DNA of 64,000 bases from assembly GCF_014201825.1 (NCBI RefSeq), contig NZ_JACHFJ010000003.1, positions 248,001-312,000 of the forward strand, read 5' to 3'. The stretch comes from Acidocella aromatica (GTDB lineage: Bacteria > Pseudomonadota > Alphaproteobacteria > Acetobacterales > Acetobacteraceae). The position numbers were made by a program, and so were the translations under genes. Below the pieces are notes generated by a model, which saw only the letters and a list, made by a program, of their open reading frames with translations, made no database searches and was not told where the DNA came from. The number at the start of each line of letters is the position of its first letter. The stretch's first letter is position 1. This document shows, piece by piece, positions 56,178 to 64,000 of the stretch.

Positions 56178-57413
56178 ATGAGTTCCGGCATAGAGTCTGT
56201 CGCGTCTGCCCGCACGCGTGAGCTGTTTGGCCATCGCCCCTTTTTGCTGTTCCTGCTGGGGCGTGCCTTTTCCAGCTTCTCCTACCAGATCGGCGCGGTC
56301 GCCATAGGCTGGCAGGTTTATGCCCTTACCCATAGCGTGCTGGCGCTGGGCTTGATCGGGCTGGTGCAGTTCCTGCCCTCGGCGGGGCTCACCTTCTTCG
56401 CTGGTCACGCCGCCGACCAGTTCGACCGCCGCCGCGTGACCCAGGCCTGTCAGGGCATCGAAGGCACGGTCGCGCTGTTCCTGGCCTGGGGCGGTTGGGG
56501 CGGTTGGCTGAACGTGGCCGAGATCTTCGCCGCCGTGGTGGTGATGGGGGCGGCGCGGTCCTTCGAGAGTCCGGCGGTGAGCGCCCTGCTGCCTGCCGTG
56601 GTGCCGGCGGGGATGTTGCAAAAGGCCACGGCCATGTCGTCCTCGGCATTCCAGACAGCCACCATCCTCGGTCCGGCGCTGGGCGGCCTGATCTACGCGC
56701 TCTCCTCCGCCGCGCCTTACGCGGTGATGGCCGCGGCCTGGGGCGTCTCGGCGGCCATGGCCGGGATGCTTCATGTGGAGCGTCCGGTGATGCCCAAGGA
56801 GCCGCCGACGCTGAAAGCCCTGTTCGCCGGGGTGGGGTTCGTGCGGCGGAGCCAGGAAATCCTGGGCACTATCTCGCTCGACCTGTTTGCCGTGATCCTG
56901 GGCGGCGCCACCGCGCTGCTGCCCGTTTATGCGCATGACATTCTGCACACTGGGCCATGGGGGCTGGGTGTATTGCGCGGCGCTCCGGCGATGGGGGCGC
57001 TGCTGGTCAGTGGCTGGATGACCCATTCGCCCATCGCCAGCCGGGTGGGGATGCGGATGTTCCAGGCCGTCATCCTTTACGGGGTGACGACCATAGTGTT
57101 CGGCCTGTCGCATTTCATGTGGCTGTCGGTAGCGGCGCTGTTCGTGATGGGGGCGGCGGACATGGTGAGCGTGGTCATCCGGCTTTCCCTGGTGCAGCTG
57201 CGCACTCCCGACGACATGCGCGGGCGGGTGGGGGCGGTGAACTTCCTGTTCATCAACGCCTCCAACCAGCTCGGCGAGTTCGAGAGCGGCTTCACCGCCG
57301 CGCTGTTCGGTACCGTACCAGCGGTTGTGCTGGGCGGGCTTGGCACGGTGGCGGTGGCGCTGCTGTGGATGCGGCTGTTCCCGGCGCTACGGAATGTGGA
57401 GAGGCTGGAATAA
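56178..57413 (+). CDS. MFS transporter, EntS/DHA3-like
   Basis: From ATG 56178 the protein has 411 residues and about 12 hydrophobic helices. The start FLLFLLGRAFSSFSYQIGAVAIGWQVYALTHSVLALGLIGLVQFLP and the loop AGHAADQFDRRRVTQACQ (a GxxxDrxDRRR-type motif A) match the DHA3 branch that includes EntS and MefA-like exporters. Later APAMGALLVSGWM and PDDMRGRVGAVNFLFINASNQLGEFESGFTAALFG are typical. Substrate unknown; siderophores or drugs are common in the branch. It is divergent from asd. Confidence 0.88.
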   Translation: MSSGIESVASARTRELFGHRPFLLFLLGRAFSSFSYQIGAVAIGWQVYALTHSVLALGLIGLVQFLPSAGLTFFAGHAADQFDRRRVTQACQGIEGTVALFLAWGGWGGWLNVAEIFAAVVVMGAARSFESPAVSALLPAVVPAGMLQKATAMSSSAFQTATILGPALGGLIYALSSAAPYAVMAAAWGVSAAMAGMLHVERPVMPKEPPTLKALFAGVGFVRRSQEILGTISLDLFAVILGGATALLPVYAHDILHTGPWGLGVLRGAPAMGALLVSGWMTHSPIASRVGMRMFQAVILYGVTTIVFGLSHFMWLSVAALFVMGAADMVSVVIRLSLVQLRTPDDMRGRVGAVNFLFINASNQLGEFESGFTAALFGTVPAVVLGGLGTVAVALLWMRLFPALRNVERLE

Positions 57414-57466
57414 AGCTTAACCCCCGAAGAAGACATGCTATAACGTCTCCGTAACAGGGGGCGGTC

Positions 57467-57787
57467 ATGCAAGAGATCATCAACGAGTTCGGCTCCGGGA
57501 TCTATTACGTTGCCCATGTCGTGATGACCGGAATCGGCATTATCGATGACGGCTTCTCCGTCTTCATGCGGGCGGCGGGGGTGGTCAACCCCGGGTTGCA
57601 GCTTGATTTTCTGCTGCTCATGGTCGTCGCCGTGGTGGTCTTGACCATGCGTATCATTGGCGGCGGGCTGGGGTGGATCATCCTGCTGCTCTGCGTTCTG
57701 CTGCTGCTGCATCGTGTCGTGCCGGGGTTCAGCTCGCCCGGTGGGCTTCCCGCATCCTCGTCGCTACAGAGCGCCATACAGCAATAG
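57467..57787 (+). CDS. Small hydrophobic membrane protein of unknown function
   Basis: A 106-residue protein with one or two strong hydrophobic stretches (DFLLLMVVAVVVLTMRIIGGGLGWIILLLCVLLLLH) following a less hydrophobic N-terminal helix. A GGGGGCGG ribosome-binding site lies just upstream. I recognise no family. It follows the MFS gene by 53 bases and could be co-transcribed. Confidence 0.6.
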   Translation: MQEIINEFGSGIYYVAHVVMTGIGIIDDGFSVFMRAAGVVNPGLQLDFLLLMVVAVVVLTMRIIGGGLGWIILLLCVLLLLHRVVPGFSSPGGLPASSSLQSAIQQ

Positions 57788-57920
57788 CCGCCTGGTTCGA
57801 TTTACTTGACGGTTTTGTCATAAAACGGCAGGTGCTCTGTTACTTCCCGTAACTGAGCCGGCGGTATCCGGCCTTGCGCGCGGGGCAATTTTGAGGGCCG
57901 GGCCCCTGAGGGAGTGCAGA
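57788..57920 (+). promoter_or_regulatory. Leader/promoter region of the NCS1 permease with short inverted repeats
   Basis: This 133-base gap contains GTTTT-GTCAT-AAAAC around 57812, next to a TTGACG that could be a -35 box, and GTTAC-TTCCC-GTAAC (57839-57853). A G-rich stretch (GAGGGCCGGGCCCCTGAGGGAG) precedes the ATG and supplies the ribosome-binding site. I could not match it to a known riboswitch. Confidence 0.35.
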
Positions 57921-59180
57921 ATGACCGCCGAAGTAACCCCCGAACTTTATGGCATTATCGAAGAAAAAGGCATTGCCGAGGTCTCCCCGCAGGAGCGCCA
58001 CGGTAACCCGAAGGCCGTGTTCGGCCTGTGGATGGCCGCGAATATCGAATTCGCGACCCTGACCACCGGCGCGCTGGCCACGGGCTGGCTGGGCCTGTCT
58101 TTCTCGGCGGCGCTGCTGGCTATCGTTATTGCCAATGTGCTGGGCGGGCTGGTGCTGGCCTTCTTCAGCACTTTCGGGGTGGATTACGGCCGCCCGCAGA
58201 TGATCCAGGGCGCCAACTGGTTCGGCGAGCTGGGCAACAAGCTGCCCTCGCTGCTGAATTTCTTCGGCGGGTTTTCGTGGTTCGCGGTCAACACCATCGC
58301 CGGGGCCTATGCGCTGCAATATTTCTTCGGCGGCAGCCTCATCATCGGCGTGGTCGCGCTCTCGCTGGTGCAGGTCGCCATCGCCTTCTTCGGGCATGAC
58401 CTGATCCAGACGGCGGAGAAATACCTGGTCTATTTCCTGACCCTGGCCTTCCTGGCGCTCACCGTGGTGGCGGTGCAGCATCTGGGCCTCTCTGTGCCTG
58501 AGAACGTGAAGGCCGAGGCGGCGGTGGGCGGCTTCTCCGGCGCGTTCATCCTCACCGTCTCGATCATGGTGGGCTACATGGTCGGCTGGATTCCCTATTC
58601 CTCCGACTATACCCGCTATTTGCGTACCGAGACCGGCGCCGCCGGGGTGAAGAAGACCGTGTTCTCCTACGCCTTCCTCGGCTCGGTGATCTCCACCGTG
58701 TGGATCGAGGCGCTGGGCGCGCTGCTGGGGGCCGCCGTGTCCTTCACCAAGCCGTCTGACCTGTTCACCACCTGGATGCCCGACTGGTTCAAGGTGCCGT
58801 TCCTCATCGCCGTCATCCTGGGCACGATCAGTGCCAACATCATCAACATCTACTCCGCCACGCTCTCCGCCCTGGCGGCGGCGAACTTCATCACCAATTA
58901 CGAGAACTTCCTGCTGGTGCTCGGCTACTGGACCATGCCGTGGATTGCTATCACCCTGCTGTGCCATGTTACCGACCGCGTCTCCCGCCTGCCGGTGAGT
59001 GCCGCGTTCATCGCCTGGGTGGGGGCCATCGCCGTGTCCTGGCCGTTCTATAACCAGGCACTTTATGTCGGCCCGGTGGCGGCCAAGTTCCCGCAGATTG
59101 GCGATTCCACCTTCATCGTCTCCTTCGTCGCCGGGGCGCTGTTCTATTTGCTGCTGAGCAAGCCCGCCAAGGCGGCGTAA
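57921..59180 (+). CDS. NCS1-family purine/cytosine permease
   Basis: From ATG 57921 the 419-residue protein has about 12 membrane helices. NCS1 motifs are LATGWLGLSFSAALLAIVIANVLGGLVLAFFSTFGVDYGRPQMIQGANWFG, WFAVNTIAGAYALQYFFG, VGWIPYSSDYTRYL and ANIINIYSATLSALAAANF. It should bring in a nucleobase or related compound such as cytosine, allantoin or hydroxymethylpyrimidine by cation symport; the exact substrate is not readable. It is followed by a strong terminator. Confidence 0.9.
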   Translation: MTAEVTPELYGIIEEKGIAEVSPQERHGNPKAVFGLWMAANIEFATLTTGALATGWLGLSFSAALLAIVIANVLGGLVLAFFSTFGVDYGRPQMIQGANWFGELGNKLPSLLNFFGGFSWFAVNTIAGAYALQYFFGGSLIIGVVALSLVQVAIAFFGHDLIQTAEKYLVYFLTLAFLALTVVAVQHLGLSVPENVKAEAAVGGFSGAFILTVSIMVGYMVGWIPYSSDYTRYLRTETGAAGVKKTVFSYAFLGSVISTVWIEALGALLGAAVSFTKPSDLFTTWMPDWFKVPFLIAVILGTISANIINIYSATLSALAAANFITNYENFLLVLGYWTMPWIAITLLCHVTDRVSRLPVSAAFIAWVGAIAVSWPFYNQALYVGPVAAKFPQIGDSTFIVSFVAGALFYLLLSKPAKAA

Positions 59181-59203
59181 GCCAGCAACATCGCACGCTA
59201 CGA

Positions 59204-59237
59204 ACCGGCCAGGGGGATGCCCTCTGGCCGGTTTTTT
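59204..59237 (+). terminator. Terminator of the NCS1 permease gene
   Basis: ACCGGCCAG (59204-59212) pairs with CTGGCCGGT (59224-59232), with GGG/CCC inside, followed by six Ts. The T-run ends at the stop codon of the convergent MFS gene. Confidence 0.92.
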
Positions 59238-60661
59238 CATGCCGGTTTGCCGGTGGTCACGCTGGCGTGCAGGTCGATCCGCGGCAGCCGTACCACCAGG
59301 GCGACGCCTAGCACCAGGAAGATGGCGGCGGCGAGGAAGCCGAGGCGGAAGCCCGAGAGGCTGGCATGCCCGGCCAGGGTTATGGCCACCCCCGCCAGCG
59401 TGGCCCCGAATGTGCCGCCCATGGCGCGCACCACCAGCAAGATGCCGGTTGCAGCGCCCATCTCGCCGCGATGGGCAAGGCTTTGCACCGCCACCAGCGT
59501 GGTTGGCATCAGCCCGCCCAGGCCAATGCCCCCCAGCGCGGCGAAGCCGACCGGCCAAAGCGGGCTTGCGGCATGCAGGCTGAAGCAGAGCAGGCCGTAG
59601 CCAATGGTGCCGATCAGCAGCGCCGCCGTCAGCACGGGCTTCACCTGCCCGGTGCGCCGGGTGGTTTGCCCGGCGGCAAAGGCGCCGATGGTGCTGGCGA
59701 ACAGCATCGGCACCAGATGCAGGCCCGCGGTGGAGGCGGTTTCACCGTAGATCCATTGCAGCAGCAGCGGCAGCAGGAAGATGGCGGTGAACAAGGCCGC
59801 CGAAGTCAGCCCGCCGAGCAACGCGACGCCCCCGACCCGGCTCAGCAACGCCGCCGGCAGCAGCGGCGCCGGGGCTATGCGCTGCTGCGCCGCGAGCAGG
59901 GCGAAGCCGAGCAGGGCGGCGGCCCAGATCGCCGCCTCCTGCCAGGAAAGCCAGGGGAAATCCGTGCCGCCCTCGCTCAGCGCCAGCACGGTGGCGGCCA
60001 CGCTGAACATCAGCAGCGCCGCCCCGGCATAGTCGATGCGCCCTTTGGTTCCCGCCACGGGCAGGCTCCGCAAGGCGCGGGTGCTCATGACAAGCGCGAT
60101 GACCGCCAGCGGCAAATTGCCCCAGAAGATCCAGCGCCAGGAGAGATGCTGGGTGATGAAACCGCCCACCACCGGCCCGGCAAGGGACGAGAGTGCCCAC
60201 ATGGAGGCGAACCAGCCCTGGTAGCGCCCGCGCTCGCGCGGCGGCACCACATCGGCCACCGCCGCCTGGCCAACGGCCGCCAGCGCCCCGCCGCCCAGGC
60301 CCTGCAGCGCCCGGCCCAGAGCGAGCATCGGCACCGAATCCGCCACGGCGCAGACGACGCAGGCCGCCAGAAACACCAACAGCGCCGGGGCCAGGACCTT
60401 GTAGCGCCCGATATGGTCGGAGAGTTTGCCGTAAATGGGCGTGGTGGCGGTGGTGGTGAGCAGATAGGCCGAGACCACCCAGGAAAGATGCGCGTCGCCA
60501 TGCAGGTTGGCGGCGATCTGCGGTATGGCGGGCAGCACCACCGACTGGTCCAGCGCCACCAGCAGGATGCAGGTGATAACCCCCGTGACCACGCGCAGCC
60601 GTTCGGCATGGCTGTAGTCGCGTTGTTCCGGTATTGCCGTGGCGCTGGCGTTTGCCGTCAT
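59237..60661 (-). CDS. MFS multidrug transporter, EmrB/DHA2 type (14 helices)
   Basis: From ATG 60661 the protein has 474 residues with about 14 hydrophobic helices, the DHA2 number. Motifs are CILLVALDQSVVLPAIPQIAANL (motif D1-like LDxTIVNVALP), STAYLLTTTATTPIYGKLSDHIGRYKVL (motif A), LGRALQGLGGGALAAVGQAAVADVVPPRERGRYQGWFAS and LAGPVVGGFITQHLSWRWIFWGNLPLA (motif C/D). It probably expels drugs or toxic metabolites by proton antiport. No adaptor gene or regulator is adjacent. Confidence 0.9.
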   Translation of the reverse strand: MTANASATAIPEQRDYSHAERLRVVTGVITCILLVALDQSVVLPAIPQIAANLHGDAHLSWVVSAYLLTTTATTPIYGKLSDHIGRYKVLAPALLVFLAACVVCAVADSVPMLALGRALQGLGGGALAAVGQAAVADVVPPRERGRYQGWFASMWALSSLAGPVVGGFITQHLSWRWIFWGNLPLAVIALVMSTRALRSLPVAGTKGRIDYAGAALLMFSVAATVLALSEGGTDFPWLSWQEAAIWAAALLGFALLAAQQRIAPAPLLPAALLSRVGGVALLGGLTSAALFTAIFLLPLLLQWIYGETASTAGLHLVPMLFASTIGAFAAGQTTRRTGQVKPVLTAALLIGTIGYGLLCFSLHAASPLWPVGFAALGGIGLGGLMPTTLVAVQSLAHRGEMGAATGILLVVRAMGGTFGATLAGVAITLAGHASLSGFRLGFLAAAIFLVLGVALVVRLPRIDLHASVTTGKPA

Positions 60662-60751
60662 GCCTGTGCACTCTCCCGTATTTGCGTTTTTCCCGCACTG
60701 CGGGAATAGAACAAGCCTCGCGCAGTTCTTAAGTTCAAGGGCCAACCCACC

Positions 60752-61327
60752 ATGCCGCTCAGCCATACCGTTCCGCGCCGCCTCTTGCACATGCGCGACA
60801 TCCGCCTGAGCGGTTATGAGCGCGAGGACGGGCTCATGGATGTCGAGGCGCATATGACCGATATCAAGACCTACAGCGCCAGCAATATTGACCGGAATGG
60901 CATCCAGGCCGGGGAGCCGCTGCACGATATGTGGCTGCGCATGACGCTGACGCAGGAGCTGGAGATCGTGGCCTGCGAGGCCGCGATGGACGCCACACCT
61001 TATTCCATATGTCCCGGAGTGGCGCCGAATTTCGAGCGGCTCAAGGGGCTGGTCATCGGCAAGGGGTTTCTTACCCAGGCGGCGCAGCGCGTGCGCGGGG
61101 TGGAGGGCTGCACGCATCTGCGCGAGCTGATCCAGCAGGTGGCCACCGTGGCCTACCAGACCCGCCAGGGGCTGCGTAAACCCACGGATAAGTCCGCGCC
61201 GGCGCACCATCTGGGCGCGGAGCCGCGGCTGGCGCGCGGGCTTCTCAACAGCTGTTACGCGCATGACGAGGCCGGGCCGATCGCCGCCAGGGCCCGCCCA
61301 GCCCCGGCTGAGGATGAAAACCGCTGA
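60752..61327 (+). CDS. DUF2889 domain protein
   Basis: A 191-residue protein. The N-terminal RRLLHMRDIRLSGYEREDGLMDVEAHMTDIKTY and LHDMWLRMTLTQELEIVACEAAMDATPYSICPGVAPNFERLKGL match DUF2889, found widely in proteobacteria with no proven function. Cysteines sit in CEAAMDATPYSICPG and GCTHLRELI. It lies between the divergent MFS gene and the ATP synthase operon and is not clearly linked to either. Confidence 0.85.
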   Translation: MPLSHTVPRRLLHMRDIRLSGYEREDGLMDVEAHMTDIKTYSASNIDRNGIQAGEPLHDMWLRMTLTQELEIVACEAAMDATPYSICPGVAPNFERLKGLVIGKGFLTQAAQRVRGVEGCTHLRELIQQVATVAYQTRQGLRKPTDKSAPAHHLGAEPRLARGLLNSCYAHDEAGPIAARARPAPAEDENR

Positions 61328-61450
61328 AACTAGACGTCCGATGAAACGTTTACGGCCTTGCTGCGCGTAAAACGCTATGTTACTGCCCCGCGCAGCCCCG
61401 GCTAAGGGGGCTTGAATTTTAGACCATGGCAACTAGGCGGGACAAAAATA

Positions 61451-62014
61451 TTGGCCGAGATCACAGGCACTGGCGAGACCGGGTTGACCGCGCGTTACGC
61501 GGCTGCTCTGTATGCACTGGCTTTTGAGCAGAACGCCCTGAACGAGGTAATTGAGCAGATGCAGGCTCTCGGGCGGCTGATCGCCGAGAGCGCGCCGCTC
61601 AAGCAGTTCCTGGCCAACCCGCTGACCGACGCCGCCAAGGCCCGCCAGGTTCTGGCCGATGCCCTCGCCGCCCAGGGTTTCGGCACGCTGGTGCGCAATT
61701 TCGTCAATGTCGTCGTGGCGAATCGCCGCCTGCGCGACCTGCCGGCCCCGGTCGCCGGTTTCGCCGCCTATGTCGCCGCCAAGCGCGGCGAGGTCGTGGC
61801 CGATGTCACCTCCTCGCACGAGCTTACCGAATTGCAGCGCACCCAGCTGCGTGCCCGCCTGGCGGAAGCCGGCTATGGCAATGTCCGTCTTGTCGAGCAC
61901 ACCGACCCCAGCCTGCTCGGCGGGCTGGTGCTGAAAGTCGGCGCCAAACTTTTCGATACCAGCCTTAAGTCACGCCTTAACCGGCTCAACTATTCTCTCA
62001 AGGGAGCTGCCTGA
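61451..62014 (+). CDS. atpH: ATP synthase delta subunit
   Basis: AtpH joins F1 to the stator stalk. The protein begins [25 protein letters not shown] and ends [34 protein letters not shown], both typical of delta. The likely start is TTG 61451 ([11 protein letters not shown], 187 residues), with AGGCGGG about 10 bases upstream; an ATG at 61424 is in a different frame. First gene of the F1 operon atpHAG..., 123 bases after the DUF2889 gene. Confidence 0.94.
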   Translation: MAEITGTGETGLTARYAAALYALAFEQNALNEVIEQMQALGRLIAESAPLKQFLANPLTDAAKARQVLADALAAQGFGTLVRNFVNVVVANRRLRDLPAPVAGFAAYVAAKRGEVVADVTSSHELTELQRTQLRARLAEAGYGNVRLVEHTDPSLLGGLVLKVGAKLFDTSLKSRLNRLNYSLKGAA

Positions 62015-62015
62015 C

Positions 62016-63548
<1,533 letters not shown>

Positions 63549-63552
63549 GCCC

Positions 63553-64000
63553 ATGGCCTCCTTGAAATCCCTGCGCAACCGGATCAACTCCGTCAAATCG
63601 ACGCGGAAGATCACGAGCGCCATGAAGATGGTGGCGGCCGCCAAGCTGCGCCGCGCGCAGGCGCAGGCCGAGGCGGCACGCCCCTATGCTTGCCGCATGG
63701 GCGAGATGCTCGCGGCGCTAGCCGCCTCCGAGGCGGGCAACCCCAATGCCAGCCCGCTGCTGGTGGGTAACGGCAAGAGCAAGACGCATCTGCTCGTCGC
63801 CGTGACCGCCGACCGCGGTCTTGCGGGCGCCTTCAACGCGAACATCGCCAAGGCGGTCCGCACCAAGGCTAAGGCGCTGGAGGCTGAGGGCAAGACGGTG
63901 AAGATCTTCACGCTGGGCCGTAAGGGCAATGACGCCCTGCGCCTGGACATGAAGGACAAGATCGTCGGCACCAAGAACTTCGTTGGCAAGAAGGCCGCCA
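63553..64000 (+). CDS. atpG: ATP synthase gamma subunit, N-terminal part (cut by window end)
   Basis: From ATG 63553 the frame reads [36 protein letters not shown], the conserved N-terminal helix of the rotor shaft, then [19 protein letters not shown]. About 149 codons are present before the window ends. It lies 4 bases after atpA in the F1 operon. Confidence 0.97.
   Translation, partial: MASLKSLRNRINSVKSTRKITSAMKMVAAAKLRRAQAQAEAARPYACRMGEMLAALAASEAGNPNASPLLVGNGKSKTHLLVAVTADRGLAGAFNANIAKAVRTKAKALEAEGKTVKIFTLGRKGNDALRLDMKDKIVGTKNFVGKKAA

Noticed and set aside
56061-57113. N-terminal extension of asd through the divergent MFS gene
   Set aside because: The asd Rossmann motif starts at ATG 56060; upstream translation has no homology and overlaps a membrane transporter on the other strand.
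57788-57920. Possible riboswitch before the NCS1 permease
   Set aside because: The stretch lacks the CUGAGA/ACCUGA elements of a TPP riboswitch and did not match another class I can recall; kept only as a leader with inverted repeats.

Overview
This is a GC-rich, gene-dense, mostly chromosomal-core window from an alphaproteobacterium. The evidence is a two-piece, permuted tmRNA with the alphaproteobacterial tag ANDNNVAFAVAA, the dusB-ntrB-ntrC-ntrY-ntrX order, flavin-dependent ThyX, a long RNase E with an acidic insertion, and the atpHAG order. The mix (malate synthase G, gcvTHP behind a glycine riboswitch, AaeXAB-like efflux) would suit the Rhodospirillales/Acetobacteraceae, but that placement is inference. 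I see no transposase, integrase, phage gene or CRISPR array.

Layout. 1-1180: end-truncated APC amino-acid permease. 1335-8672: nitrogen-regulation operon dusB-ntrBC-ntrYX on the minus strand, with an apparent one-base frameshift in ntrY. 8788-11081: ispF, a candidate trans-acting sRNA, an ABM-domain monooxygenase, ssrA (tmRNA) and thyX. 11085-15324: ACT-domain protein, Bax-inhibitor-like protein and RNase E. 15655-18026: a double glycosyltransferase plus FkbM methyltransferase gene, apparently split by a lost G. 18138-20294: malate synthase G. 20330-23339: two small membrane proteins and a NagA-MurQ fusion for peptidoglycan amino-sugar recycling. 23353-27614: tRNA-Thr, tRNA-Ala, ohr, an aminotransferase, lpd and pdxJ. 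27687-38113: surface-polysaccharide island. 38086-39465: speE and speD. 39632-44186: gcvP, gcvH, gcvT and a tandem glycine riboswitch. 44276-46034: orphan ABC ATPase and a CbpA-like co-chaperone. 46028-49180: AaeXAB-like efflux operon. 49317-52751: sirtuin, a small conserved protein and an unusual ABC-ATPase/dual-specificity-phosphatase fusion. 52966-57787: tRNA-Ser, lepA, asd, an MFS transporter and a small membrane protein. 57921-61327: NCS1 permease, MFS drug exporter and a DUF2889 protein. 61451-64000: atpH, atpA and the start of atpG.

The polysaccharide island is the clearest accessory system. A flippase, two glycosyltransferases, a NeuB-family synthase, a ThDP enzyme, RfbF, RfbG, RfbH and an SDR reductase are packed head to tail, mostly with overlapping starts and stops. 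RfbF/G/H make a CDP-3-deoxy-4-keto sugar. A ThDP enzyme and an SDR beside them recall yersiniose synthesis (YerE/YerF), so a CDP-linked branched-chain sugar is plausible.

Other items worth a second look are the ABC-phosphatase fusion, the NagA-MurQ fusion, the sRNA at 9400-9482, a hairpin that encloses the ohr ribosome-binding site, a structured leader before speD, and two single-G frameshifts that may be assembly errors.
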